DNA of 35,047 nt from an uncultured Oscillospiraceae bacterium (lineage in GTDB: Bacteria; Bacillota; Clostridia; Oscillospirales; Ruminococcaceae). The notes beneath the pieces were generated by a model that did no database searches, was not told the origin of the DNA, and saw nothing but the letters and a program-made list of their open reading frames with translations. Location: assembly GCA_902490585.1 (NCBI GenBank), contig CABUEI010000019.1:1-35047 (forward strand). The letters are read 5' to 3'. Each line of letters starts with the position of its first letter. The stretch's first letter is position 1. Positions 7,459 through 15,186 of the stretch are shown here, piece by piece. Made by a program: the position numbers and the translations under genes.

Positions 7459-8253
7459 ATGGCACTTCTTACAGAAAACGAACAGTTCCATCTTAAAATC
7501 AAAAAAGGCGATGTCGGAAGATATGCAATTCTGCCCGGCGACCCCGGCAGAGTTCCGCTTATTGCAAAATATCTTGACAACGCAGAATTTGTTGCGTCAA
7601 ACCGTGAGTACACAACCTATACCGGTTATCTCCTGGGTGAAAAGGTAAGTGTTGTATCAACGGGTATCGGCGGTCCTTCCGCCGCAATTGCCGTTGAAGA
7701 GCTTATCCGCTCAGGCACGGATACTTTTATAAGGATAGGCACAAGCGGCGGCATGGATATAAGCGTTTCCGGCGGCGACTTGGTTGTGGCGCAGGCGTCA
7801 ATACGAAGCGAAGGAACATCGCACGAGTATATTCCCGAAAACTACCCTGCGGTAGCGGATTTTGAAGTAACCACCGCACTTAAAGCCGCAGGCGATGCAT
7901 TATCGGAAGATGTTGACGGCAAGCGTTGCCACGTCGGAGTAGTTCACAGCAAGGACAGCTTTTACGGCGAGATAGAGCCATTACAGATGCCTGTAGGAGA
8001 TAAGCTCTCGGATAGCTGGTCGGCTTATGTAAAATGCGGCTGTCTTACTTCCGAAATGGAATCCGCCGCAATATTCTCCGTAGCCCTTGCAAGAAGAAAA
8101 CGTGCAGGCGCTGTATTCACAGCCCTCTGGAATGTCGAAAGAAGCAACGCAGGACTTCCGGATACTGTCTGTATGGACAGCGACAGAGCGATAAGAACAG
8201 CAGTGAACGCAGTAAAAATACTTATAGAGCAGGACAGGAAAAATGGCATTTGA
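7459..8253 (+). CDS. udp: Uridine phosphorylase
   Basis: 264 residues, slightly longer than E. coli Udp (253). Phosphorolysis of uridine to uracil and ribose-1-phosphate is the expected reaction (nucleoside phosphorylase family 1). Motifs include ILPGDPGRVPLIAKYLD near the N-terminus (phosphate-binding GDPGR), VVSTGIGGPSAAIAVEEL at about 63-80, IRIGTSGGM at about 91-99, and LTSEMESAAIFSVA at about 195-208, where the E-M-E contacts ribose. AAAGGGTG is the ribosome binding site. The 3' end overlaps the HAD gene by 11 nt, so translation is probably coupled. It acts in cytosolic pyrimidine salvage. Confidence 0.93.
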   Translation: MALLTENEQFHLKIKKGDVGRYAILPGDPGRVPLIAKYLDNAEFVASNREYTTYTGYLLGEKVSVVSTGIGGPSAAIAVEELIRSGTDTFIRIGTSGGMDISVSGGDLVVAQASIRSEGTSHEYIPENYPAVADFEVTTALKAAGDALSEDVDGKRCHVGVVHSKDSFYGEIEPLQMPVGDKLSDSWSAYVKCGCLTSEMESAAIFSVALARRKRAGAVFTALWNVERSNAGLPDTVCMDSDRAIRTAVNAVKILIEQDRKNGI

Positions 8254-8893
8254 GCATATTTTATTCGACCTTGACGGAACTTTGACAGATTCATACGAGG
8301 GTATAGCAAAATGCGTGCAGTATGCCCTTCACCATTACGGCATTGAAGAAAACAACGAAGAAAATCTGAAAAGATTTATCGGCCCTCCGCTTTGGGAATC
8401 GTTCCATATCTTCTATGATTTCCCCGAAGAAAAGGCAAAAGAGGCGGTACTGAAATACCGTGAGCGCTATCACACTGTCGGAGTATACGAAAACAAGGTC
8501 ATAGCAGGTGTTCCCGAAACGCTGAAAACACTTTATGACAACGGCAAAAAGATATACCTTGCCACCTCAAAGCCGCTTAAGCTCGCTAAAATAGTGCTTG
8601 AGCATTTCGATCTGGCAAAATATTTTACTTTTATATGCGGTGCGTCACTTGACTTCTCGTTTGAGGACAAGGCAAGCATAATAAACTATGTGCTTGACAA
8701 TCAGCATATAGAAAACCGTTCATCCGCCATTATGATAGGCGACAGGAAATTTGATATAATCGGCGCAAAACAGTGCGGTATAAAATCTGTCGGTGTGCTA
8801 TGCGGCTTCGGCTCTGAGGACGAGCTTAAAGAATATAAAGCAGATTATATCGTGCCTGAATTTTCCGATATTTTAAGCATAATAATGGAATGA
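8243..8893 (+). CDS. HAD-superfamily phosphatase (phosphoglycolate phosphatase / nucleotidase-like)
   Basis: 216 residues, subfamily IA. Motif I is LFDLDGTLTDS (nucleophile Asp near 9), followed by an alpha-helical cap (about 15-85) with FIGPPLWESF. Motif II is LATSKP, motif III is a Lys in the stretch around 135-140, and motif IV is MIGDRKFDIIGAK. Members hydrolyse small phosphate esters such as phosphoglycolate, pyrophosphate or nucleotides. The 11-nt overlap with udp points to a nucleotide or sugar phosphate, for example removal of a ribose-phosphate product, but substrate cannot be read from sequence. AGGA precedes the ATG inside udp. Confidence 0.88.
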   Translation: MAFEHILFDLDGTLTDSYEGIAKCVQYALHHYGIEENNEENLKRFIGPPLWESFHIFYDFPEEKAKEAVLKYRERYHTVGVYENKVIAGVPETLKTLYDNGKKIYLATSKPLKLAKIVLEHFDLAKYFTFICGASLDFSFEDKASIINYVLDNQHIENRSSAIMIGDRKFDIIGAKQCGIKSVGVLCGFGSEDELKEYKADYIVPEFSDILSIIME

Positions 8894-8983
8894 TAATTCG
8901 GTTATATTTTTCGGCTATCCGGTTACAATAATGTGCGTAAAGACAACTTTACTCATATTTATTTCTGAAAGGAAGTACGAAAA

Positions 8984-9154
8984 ATGGGAACAGAACACGC
9001 AAACAAGTGCATAGCTTGTTCTATAACAAACTGTAAGCATCACTGTTGCTGTGCGGATTACTGCTCACTCGATCATATCCAGATCGGCACACATGAAGCA
9101 GACCCCACACAGAAGGCTTGCACAGACTGTAAGTCATTTGAACTGAAAGCATAA
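8984..9154 (+). CDS. DUF1540 Cys-rich small protein
   Basis: 56 residues with nine cysteines (9, 12, 17, 21, 22, 23, 27, 46, 49). The pattern CIACSITNCKHHC, then YCSLDHIQIGTHEA, then CTDCKSFEL matches the DUF1540 domain of clostridial small proteins. Metal binding is likely from Cys spacing; the role is unknown. GAAAGGAAG lies 7-8 nt before the ATG. It follows the HAD gene after 90 nt and ends at the terminator at 9168. A weak hairpin (8937-8952) lies just upstream. Confidence 0.85.
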   Translation: MGTEHANKCIACSITNCKHHCCCADYCSLDHIQIGTHEADPTQKACTDCKSFELKA

Positions 9155-9167
9155 GAAAATATAAAAC

Positions 9168-9196
9168 GACTCCCTGAGTATTTCACTCCGGGAGTC
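9168..9196. terminator. Bidirectional terminator between DUF1540 gene and GH5 gene
   Basis: GACTCCC (9168-9174) pairs with GGGAGTC (9190-9196), and TGAGT/ACTC extends the stem. U-rich sequence follows on both strands (ATTTTAT on plus, GTTTTAT on minus). It serves two convergent transcripts. Confidence 0.8.
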
Positions 9197-9220
9197 ATTT
9201 TATAAAGAGGAATTACTTTG

Positions 9221-10402
9221 TTATACGTTTCTTTCGGTTTCCTTTGCTGCCATAAGTCCGTCCAGTAAATCCTTATCCTTGAACGTACAGGTCGTGCGGT
9301 CATAGAATACATCGGTTACATCCCACAGCACAGGGAGCATACCTCTCGAATATGCCTCCTTGCAGACGCTTGAAAGATATAGATTAATGTATTTTGCCTG
9401 CTTGTTCTTTGTTGTACAGCCATATTCACCTATAATAACGGGGATACCCTTGTCTACAAAGGTAGTTTTCATCATATCCATATACTTTGTGAGCAACTTC
9501 TTGTCAGCATCGTTACCCCACGTTGTCTGTGCCTTGCCCCAGCTTGCGTCCTTTTCAAGTATGGCAAAGGTCGCAGGTGTATAATAGTGTACCGATACTG
9601 CACAGCGGTTTTCGGGGTCTTCCGGCATCTTGTAAAGTTCGTCGCAGGTGAGGTCGATATCGGTGTTATAGCCTGCAATCAGCAGATGACGCTTGCCGTT
9701 GTTCTTGCCGGAATTTCTTACGATATTTACAAATCTCTGATTCATATCGTTGAGTATCGAATATGACTTTTCCTTGTTGCCCTCGTTGCTGTATCTGTTC
9801 CAGAGGTCTTCCCAACCGCCCTCTTCGTTGAGTGACTCAAACATAAGGTGATCGCCGTAATCTCCGAAAGCGTCACAAAGCTGTGTCCAGATAGATTCAT
9901 ACTTTTTGAAGCACTCATCTCTCTTCTTGTCATCGGCAAATCCTGAGAACCAACCGTTGTCGTAATGAATATTCAGGATTACATATAAATCGCTGTCAAG
10001 CGCCCAGTTCAGCACTTCCTTTACTCTTGCCATATATTCGGGGCTTATCGTGTAGGTTTCCTTATCCATCATATTGCTCCATGCAACCGGCAGACGCATT
10101 ACGCCGAAACCACAGTCTTTATAGCCCTTTATCATTTGCTCGGTAATAACAGGACTTCCCCACGCTGTTTCATAATTTGTAACAGACGACTTGTCTATCC
10201 ATTTTCCGCAGGATTCAAAGGTATTTCCGAGATTGATTCCCAATCCCATATCTTCAACTATTTCCTGTGTGGTCATATCTCTCATAGTGGTATCTTCACT
10301 GCCCTTTACTTCTTCGGGTACGGAAGATTCGTTGCCAGATGAGCAGGCAGTAATCGAAATGATCATGTAAAGTGCCAGAATGGCAGACAGTATCTTTTTC
10401 AT
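9221..10402 (-). CDS. GH5 glycoside hydrolase lipoprotein (endo-beta-glucanase type)
   Basis: 393 residues. The N-terminal lipobox ITAC puts the lipidated Cys at 20, followed by a Ser/Glu-rich linker to about 40. The GH5 domain opens with GLGINLGNTFES (about 53-64) and has MRLPVAWSN (102-110) and VILNIHYDNGW (141-151). The acid/base Glu193 is in ESLNEEGGW, His272-Tyr in VSVHYYTP, and nucleophile Glu326 in VIIGEYGC. NLGNTFE-type openings are common in GH5 endoglucanases, licheninases and xyloglucanases, so beta-glucan is the likely substrate class. No dockerin or CBM is present, so it is cell-attached rather than cellulosomal. It is the last gene of the GH43-AraC-GH5 operon, 12 nt after the regulator. 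Confidence 0.9.
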   Translation of the reverse strand: MKKILSAILALYMIISITACSSGNESSVPEEVKGSEDTTMRDMTTQEIVEDMGLGINLGNTFESCGKWIDKSSVTNYETAWGSPVITEQMIKGYKDCGFGVMRLPVAWSNMMDKETYTISPEYMARVKEVLNWALDSDLYVILNIHYDNGWFSGFADDKKRDECFKKYESIWTQLCDAFGDYGDHLMFESLNEEGGWEDLWNRYSNEGNKEKSYSILNDMNQRFVNIVRNSGKNNGKRHLLIAGYNTDIDLTCDELYKMPEDPENRCAVSVHYYTPATFAILEKDASWGKAQTTWGNDADKKLLTKYMDMMKTTFVDKGIPVIIGEYGCTTKNKQAKYINLYLSSVCKEAYSRGMLPVLWDVTDVFYDRTTCTFKDKDLLDGLMAAKETERNV

Positions 10403-10414
10403 AAAATATTCTCC

Positions 10415-11209
10415 TTATATGCAACTGCGGTATTCGGTCGGTGTTTTTCCGACCTGTTCCTTGAACTGACGCATGAAGCTGTATTCATTGGTATAACCGC
10501 AACGTGTGCCTATTTCTTTAATTGTAAGTCCGGTAGATGAAAGCAGTCGCTTTGCACGTTGAATTCTACCCTCGATTATATCCTTTATAACCGTTGTTCC
10601 GAACAACTTTTTATACAGATGCTGAAATCTGGAACGGCTCATGCCAGCTTCGGCGGCAAGATCATCTACATTACCCACCTGGTCAGGCATGGTAAATATC
10701 ATAGTCCTTATCTGAGTAAAGCGGTAATGGCGTTCACTGAGCTGTTTTGACGACATACAGTTACGGGCTTTGAGAGTACGGCTAAGCATCAGAAAAAGCA
10801 CATCTATATAATTCTTCTCAATTTCTTCACTGTTCATCGCACCCGAATAATGCTCGTATACAAGTATATGTATAAGGTGAGAAAGCTCGTCGATTTCACC
10901 CAGATACACGGGGATATTCATAGGTATACCGAGTTTGTCGATATAATCCTTGTCCCAGAAATCGTTCTCGAAATACACCCAGTCGTCAGTATACACATCA
11001 CCTTGTGCCGTATAGTAGCAAGGCATATCAGCTGACATTAATATGAACGAATTTTCCTTTACCTGATACTGCACCTCACCAACTCTGAAAACGGCGGGCG
11101 TTTTTATAAGAAGCAGTAAAACCGCACCCGGACCTTTCGGTCTGTCCATGACAAAATTTTCATTTCTCATATCATGGACGTAATTATATCCGATAGAACC
11201 TATCTTCAT
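10415..11209 (-). CDS. AraC-family transcriptional regulator with cupin-like sensor domain
   Basis: I choose the ATG at 11209 (MKIGSIGYNY) because GAGGTGG lies 5-8 nt upstream; an in-frame ATG at 11251 would overlap the preceding GH43 gene and lacks a site. This gives 264 residues. The N-terminal half (about 20-130) is an AraC-type ligand-binding beta domain. The C-terminal half (about 160-260) has two helix-turn-helix units: VDDLAAEAGMSRSRFQHLYK and IKEIGTRCGYTNEYSFMRQF, followed by GKTPTEYR. It lies between GH43 and GH5 genes, so it probably activates this operon in response to a released sugar. A candidate palindromic operator lies at 12645-12660. Confidence 0.92.
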   Translation of the reverse strand: MKIGSIGYNYVHDMRNENFVMDRPKGPGAVLLLLIKTPAVFRVGEVQYQVKENSFILMSADMPCYYTAQGDVYTDDWVYFENDFWDKDYIDKLGIPMNIPVYLGEIDELSHLIHILVYEHYSGAMNSEEIEKNYIDVLFLMLSRTLKARNCMSSKQLSERHYRFTQIRTMIFTMPDQVGNVDDLAAEAGMSRSRFQHLYKKLFGTTVIKDIIEGRIQRAKRLLSSTGLTIKEIGTRCGYTNEYSFMRQFKEQVGKTPTEYRSCI

Positions 11210-11234
11210 ATTTCCACCTCGTAACAACCGAAAA

Positions 11235-12587
11235 TTACTTTGTGAATACAAACCTCTTCAGCTCAAACAGCGGTCTTTCCTTGAAATAGGCAGCCGTCCA
11301 GCCTGTATAATCCGTGTCAACCGTAAGGAACACTGCGTGTCTGTCGCAGACCGGCTTTACTTCTGTCTTGTAAACACCGTTTCCGTGTCCTACCTTGAAC
11401 GAACCTATCTCCTCGCCGTCCTCGCTGTCGATGCGTATATGCACGTTGCAATCAGCGCCAAGTCCCGTTATATCGGCACTGAAGTACATTCTGCCGTTGC
11501 CGTTGTCAAGCCCGAAATCAAAGTATTTGTAGCCGATGACATCGCCGTCTTTGATACCGGTCACTACCCTTTCAAACTCGTTATGCTCTGTTACAAATGC
11601 ACTGCCCTTCAGCACACAGGCAATTTCAGCCTCGGTTATTCTGTACGGATTAAGACTGTCCTCAAAGCCGAGCGAAGTCATTTCAACAGGCGGTATAGTG
11701 CCGTCGGGAAGAATTTCGATTTTCTCAACGCAGGCACGTCTTGACATTATAGTACCGTTTGTCATACGGTGATAGAAGATATACCACTGACCGTTTATCT
11801 GTGCTATCGAGCCATGGTCGTTTCCGCCGGGATAATCAACACCGTTGTCAACAATATATCCTCTGTACTTGAACGGACCTGTAGGCTTGTCGGAGGTAGC
11901 GTAAGCCAGACGTGAACCACGCTTCGGCCAATAGATAAGATAATATGTATCGCCGACCTTACGGGGAGAGCAAGCCTCAAAGAAGAGCGTTTCCTCTGTA
12001 TCAAATCCGCCGTCATTTTCCGTGGTTATCGGGATGATATGCTCGATACAGCTGTTATCCTTTATTGTATACATCGTATCGGTATCGACCTCAGCCATAA
12101 AAGAACGCTCATAGCCACAGTAAATATAAGTTCTTCCGTCATCGTCAACAAGCACGCCCGGATCGATGAACCAGCCGTTACAGCATATCTCATCGGATAT
12201 AGTGTACTTGTATTTTGAAAGCAGTGTGAACGGTCCTTCCGGTCGGTCGCTCACCGCAACACAGCCGATTGCATTGACGATATAGGCATACAGATAATAT
12301 TTTCCGTTTCTGTACACAACATCGGGTGCAAATAAAAGCTGATTCTTATCGGGTGTCCAGTCGGTATCGGACGGAAAATCACCGTCGGGTTTTACACGGA
12401 ATGTAACACCGTGACACACCCAGTTGTTAAGATCGTTCACAGGTGCGCTCCAGCACTTTAAAACATAGTCGCAGAAATCATCTGAGCCTGCTCTGTCGTG
12501 CGAACCGTAAATATATACACGGTCACCGAAAACTCTCGGCTCTCCGTCAGGAATATATTCCCATAAAGGTAAATATGGATTAGGCAT
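11235..12587 (-). CDS. GH43 glycoside hydrolase with C-terminal beta-sandwich
   Basis: The start is ATG at 12587 (MPNPYLPLWEY), preceded by GAAAGGAAA; the longer frame to 12662 is rejected because it crosses the promoter. 450 residues. The five-bladed propeller covers about 1-320. Expected catalytic residues are Asp14 (IPDGEPRVFG), Asp142 (WFIDPGVLVDDDG) and Glu204 (LFFEACSPRKV). The region 320-450 (FDFGLDNGNGRMYFSADI...) looks like a CBM6-type or accessory sandwich. GH43 enzymes act as beta-xylosidases or alpha-L-arabinofuranosidases. There is no signal peptide, so it should act on imported oligosaccharides in the cytosol. First gene of the operon. Confidence 0.9.
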   Translation of the reverse strand: MPNPYLPLWEYIPDGEPRVFGDRVYIYGSHDRAGSDDFCDYVLKCWSAPVNDLNNWVCHGVTFRVKPDGDFPSDTDWTPDKNQLLFAPDVVYRNGKYYLYAYIVNAIGCVAVSDRPEGPFTLLSKYKYTISDEICCNGWFIDPGVLVDDDGRTYIYCGYERSFMAEVDTDTMYTIKDNSCIEHIIPITTENDGGFDTEETLFFEACSPRKVGDTYYLIYWPKRGSRLAYATSDKPTGPFKYRGYIVDNGVDYPGGNDHGSIAQINGQWYIFYHRMTNGTIMSRRACVEKIEILPDGTIPPVEMTSLGFEDSLNPYRITEAEIACVLKGSAFVTEHNEFERVVTGIKDGDVIGYKYFDFGLDNGNGRMYFSADITGLGADCNVHIRIDSEDGEEIGSFKVGHGNGVYKTEVKPVCDRHAVFLTVDTDYTGWTAAYFKERPLFELKRFVFTK

Positions 12588-12627
12588 AGCTGTTTTTTCC
12601 TTTCGGTAGATTATTTTCTTTAATATT

Positions 12628-12655
12628 ATTATAACACAAATCATGTCGGTGCAAA
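12628..12655 (-). promoter_or_regulatory. Tentative promoter of the GH43 operon
   Basis: Minus-strand TATAAT (12633-12628) is perfect. The only -35 candidate is TTTGCA (12655-12650) at 16 bp, which lies inside the palindrome GTCGGT-GCAA-ACCGAC (12645-12660). A poor -35 overlapped by a palindrome fits an activator-dependent or repressed promoter. Confidence 0.4.
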
Positions 12656-12700
12656 CCGACACGGCGGTACGCCGTCTTTTGCCATCGGCAAAAGGATTTG
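12637..12700. repeat. Junction module 1: three abutting hairpins closed by an outer stem
   Basis: The outer stem CAAATC (12637-12642) pairs with GATTTG (12695-12700). Inside, three perfect hairpins abut with no spacer: GTCGGT-GCAA-ACCGAC (12645-12660), ACGGCG-GTA-CGCCGT (12661-12675) and CTTTTGCC-ATC-GGCAAAAG (12676-12694). This can form a four-way junction as RNA or as a DNA cruciform. No U-tract or known riboswitch core is present. It lies between divergent genes, overlapping the GH43 upstream region. Confidence 0.7.
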
Positions 12701-12713
12701 ATGATAAAATGTT

Positions 12714-12785
12714 CTCAGACAGGCGGTTATCCGCCGACCGTGCTTTTGCACGGAATAATCCGCTCCTGCGGATTATGTGTCTGAG
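12714..12785. repeat. Junction module 2: second three-hairpin element closed by an outer stem
   Basis: The outer stem CTCAGACA (12714-12721) pairs with TGTCTGAG (12778-12785). Inside are GGCGG-TTAT-CCGCC (12722-12735), CCGTGC-TTTT-GCACGG (12738-12753) and ATAATCCGC-TCCT-GCGGATTAT (12755-12776). The total is 72 nt, the size of a tRNA, but there is no 7-nt anticodon loop or T-loop motif. A further hairpin ACGATA-AGCAA-TATCGT lies at 12807-12823. Confidence 0.75.
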
Positions 12786-12873
12786 GTTATTATAATATAA
12801 AAATGCACGATAAGCAATATCGTATTCAGCACAAAGAGGTTACATTTTGTGCAAATTATGATTTTAACCCCAC

Positions 12874-12903
12874 TTGAAAAAACTGCTTGAAGTGTGGTAA
12901 AAT
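12874..12903 (+). promoter_or_regulatory. Promoter of the deformylase gene
   Basis: TTGAAA (12874-12879), 18-bp spacer, TAAAAT (12898-12903), followed by GAAAGGCGG as ribosome binding site before ATG 12927. Confidence 0.5.
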
Positions 12904-12926
12904 AATAAAAGAAAGGCGGATGTATA

Positions 12927-13337
12927 ATGATAAAAGAAATCAACAGAGATATTTTTATACTTTCACAGAAATCCACACCTGCTACAGAAAATGACAGGCA
13001 GACAGGCGACGACCTGCTTGAAACATTGATTGCAAATTCGGAGCGTTGCGTCGGTATGGCGGCGAACATGATAGGAGTTCTTAAAAACATTATTGCAATA
13101 AACGATAACGGTAAATACATACTCATGTACAACCCCGAAATAATCAAGTCAGACGGTGTGTACGAAACGGAAGAGGGCTGTCTGTCGCTTGACGGTATAC
13201 GAAAAACAAAACGTTATAAAAAGGTTAAAGTCAGATATCTTGATAAGGATTTCAAAATTAAAATCAAGACTTATGAGGGTTTCACCGCACAGATAATACA
13301 GCATGAGGTTGACCATCTCAGCGGGATTATAATATAA
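12927..13337 (+). CDS. def: Peptide deformylase (short clostridial type)
   Basis: 136 residues, shorter than the usual 150-190. It removes the formyl group from N-terminal Met of new proteins and uses a metal ion. Motif II is EEGCLSLDG (metal Cys85) and motif III is QHEVDH (His126, Glu127, His130), so metal binding and the catalytic Glu are intact. Motif I, normally GxGxAAxQ, is CVGMAANM (41-48): the first Gly is Cys and the conserved Gln is Met48. I believe a short Def-like subfamily shares this, so it may be active with altered properties or a second deformylase. It ends right after motif III, with no C-terminal helix. It stands alone with its own terminator. Confidence 0.85.
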   Translation: MIKEINRDIFILSQKSTPATENDRQTGDDLLETLIANSERCVGMAANMIGVLKNIIAINDNGKYILMYNPEIIKSDGVYETEEGCLSLDGIRKTKRYKKVKVRYLDKDFKIKIKTYEGFTAQIIQHEVDHLSGIII

Positions 13338-13339
13338 AA

Positions 13340-13368
13340 ATACCGGCATCATAATCCGATGCCGGTAT
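13340..13368. terminator. Bidirectional terminator between def and thiY
   Basis: ATACCGGCATC (13340-13350) pairs perfectly with GATGCCGGTAT (13358-13368), 7-nt loop. CATTTTTATA follows on plus and TTTTTATATT on minus, so it ends both convergent operons. Confidence 0.9.
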
Positions 13369-13391
13369 CATTTTTATATACTGCTTGAATA

Positions 13392-14441
13392 TCAGTCAAC
13401 GAGCTTTACAATCATATCCTTAGCGTCAACTGACTTAGTGATAACGCCTGTGTCAAGCATCCACTTGATGTTGTTTGTCCATGTTTCCTCGCTCTGTGAT
13501 AAGAAAGGTGCGCCGTCCTTTTCAGCAAGAGAAAGGATAGTAGCTACACTCTTTGTTTCAACGTCCTTGTTGAGCGGGAAGTTTTCGGTGTTCTGATTCT
13601 TGAGCAGGTTCTCAACGCCCTTTTCGGGATTTGCCTTTACATGCTCATAGCCCTTCTTTGTCGCACGAAGGAATCGTGTCAGCTTGTCGGCGTTCTTCTC
13701 TGCGTTTTCCTTAGATGTTACGAATACAAGTTCGGTATAATCAGGCACACCGTTTTCTGTAGGCTTGATATAGTTTACGGTAAAGCCCTGATTTTCAAGC
13801 TCAGGTACTTCGTGGCTTACAAATCCGCCGATCGTAGCGTCAACCTGTCCTGTTGTCATAGAAGACATAAGCTCAAATCCGACATCAATAAGCTCCGCAT
13901 CATCCTCCTTAAGACCTGCGTTCTTAAGCATCGTCTTTACAAACGCTTCATTGAGGACAGATCCGCCGTAGCCTATCTTCTTGCCCTTTAAATCAGCTAC
14001 TGTCTTTATGTTCTTGTCACCGAGCGACATAAGCACATTTACGGGATTCTGAACTACCGCACCGATAGAAACAACGGGAATATCCTGGTTTGCGTTAGCC
14101 TGGATTACATCGTGCATATAGTAAAATCCTATATCAGCCTTGCCGGCGGAAGTCATTGAAATAGCGTCGTTTGTGTTTGAGGGGAACTCAACCTTTATCT
14201 TCAGTCCCTCTTCCTCATAATAACCCTCTTCTATAGCATCATAGAGGAAAACGTGTGAGCCGTTGGGGTACCAGTCGAGTACGACCGAAACCTCTTCAAG
14301 CTCCTTTGTTCCGCTCTCTGTAGCAGAAGATACATCTGTACTGCTACCTACTGTAGATGATGTCGTGTTGCCTGCACAGCCTGCTACACCGAGCATAATA
14401 GCCGCCGCTGTGGCAGCAGCCGCAAATCTTTTGGTTTTCAT
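13392..14441 (-). CDS. thiY: Thiamine-pyrimidine ABC transporter, substrate-binding lipoprotein (NMT1/THI5-like)
   Basis: 349 residues. A lipobox (LGVAGC, Cys at 22) precedes a Ser/Thr-rich linker to about 48. The NMT1/THI5-like domain follows: VSVVLDWYPNGSHVFLYDAI (about 52-71), a pattern shared with HMP/formylaminopyrimidine binders, then SAGKADIGFYYMHDV and the hinge DLKGKKIGYGGSVLNEAF. It should capture a thiamine pyrimidine precursor outside the membrane for ThiX/ThiZ. It is the last gene of the TPP-controlled operon; its ATG follows the thiX stop by 1 nt with GAAAGG inside thiX. Exact ligand (HMP or formylaminopyrimidine) is inferred from operon context. Confidence 0.88.
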   Translation of the reverse strand: MKTKRFAAAATAAAIMLGVAGCAGNTTSSTVGSSTDVSSATESGTKELEEVSVVLDWYPNGSHVFLYDAIEEGYYEEEGLKIKVEFPSNTNDAISMTSAGKADIGFYYMHDVIQANANQDIPVVSIGAVVQNPVNVLMSLGDKNIKTVADLKGKKIGYGGSVLNEAFVKTMLKNAGLKEDDAELIDVGFELMSSMTTGQVDATIGGFVSHEVPELENQGFTVNYIKPTENGVPDYTELVFVTSKENAEKNADKLTRFLRATKKGYEHVKANPEKGVENLLKNQNTENFPLNKDVETKSVATILSLAEKDGAPFLSQSEETWTNNIKWMLDTGVITKSVDAKDMIVKLVD

Positions 14442-14442
14442 G

Positions 14443-15186
14443 TTAAATTTCCTTTCTCCATGTTATAAGTTTTCTTTCTATTGCACTGATAACAGCTACA
14501 ACCAACATTGCACACACCGCAAGTACGACTACGGGAGCAAAAACGCCTGCGCCGTCAAGCTGTGTCATCATACGTTTGCTGAAATATCCCAGTCCGCTCT
14601 GTGCACCGAGCCATTCTCCCATTGCCGCTCCGAGAATACTGAGCGGTATTGCCATTTTTATTGCCGAAAAGAATGACGGCAATGCAGCGGGGAATTTCAG
14701 CTTGAAAAATATCGCCGTACTGCTCATCCCCATAGTTCTGAGCAGTTCCTCGTTTTCTCTTTTTGCGGATTTCAGTCCGTCGTGTACCGATATAGTTATC
14801 GGAAAGAATGTTATAAGCACCGCAACAAGCACCTTACTCCATATTCCGTAACCGAGCCACAGTACAAAAAGCGGAGCTATTGCGGTAACGGGTATCGTCT
14901 GGGTAGTGACTATTACAGGATACAACGCTCTTTCAACACACTCAAAGCGTTCCATAACCACGGCAAGACCAACACCGAGAACTATAGAAATCAACAGTCC
15001 GATAAGCGTAACCAACATAGTCGCCGGGGTATGTACCGTGAACAGCGGCTCACGAAGTTCCCATATCTTTACCGCAATCTGTGTCGGTGACGGCAGAATG
15101 TACGCCGCATTTATGCACATTGCGATTATCTGCCATAATATAAGCAGTCCTATTCCCGTGAGCACGGCAGGAAGATGTTTTTTCAT
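14443..15186 (-). CDS. thiX: Thiamine-pyrimidine ABC transporter permease
   Basis: 247 residues, BPD_transp_1 type related to SsuC/TauC. About six membrane helices are visible, starting LTGIGLLILWQIIAMCI at about 9-25. The EAA loop that docks on the ATPase is near ENEELLRTMGMSSTAIFFKLKFPAALPSFFSAIK (about 139-172), with the Gly of the motif kept (MG). The start overlaps the thiZ stop by 4 nt (ATGA), indicating coupled translation. It forms the channel for the ligand bound by the downstream lipoprotein. Confidence 0.88.
   Translation of the reverse strand: MKKHLPAVLTGIGLLILWQIIAMCINAAYILPSPTQIAVKIWELREPLFTVHTPATMLVTLIGLLISIVLGVGLAVVMERFECVERALYPVIVTTQTIPVTAIAPLFVLWLGYGIWSKVLVAVLITFFPITISVHDGLKSAKRENEELLRTMGMSSTAIFFKLKFPAALPSFFSAIKMAIPLSILGAAMGEWLGAQSGLGYFSKRMMTQLDGAGVFAPVVVLAVCAMLVVAVISAIERKLITWRKEI

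Noticed and set aside
8937..8952. Hairpin GTAAAG-ACAA-CTTTAC as terminator of the HAD gene
   Set aside because: Only six weak base pairs and no U-tract; not counted as a terminator.
11210..11251. Earlier start for the AraC gene
   Set aside because: It would overlap the GH43 coding end and lacks a ribosome site; ATG 11209 has GAGGTGG.
12588..12662. N-terminal extension of the GH43 gene
   Set aside because: It crosses the TATAAT and the palindrome; ATG 12587 has a good ribosome site and the family start PNPYLP.
12714..12785. tRNA or tRNA-like gene
   Set aside because: The 72-nt, three-arm shape suggests a cloverleaf, but arm loops are four bases, there is no anticodon loop, no T-loop motif and no CCA region.
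12645..12823. CRISPR array or cluster of terminators
   Set aside because: The hairpin sequences all differ and have no regular spacers, so it is not CRISPR. There are no U-tracts and the flanking genes diverge, so terminators make no sense here.
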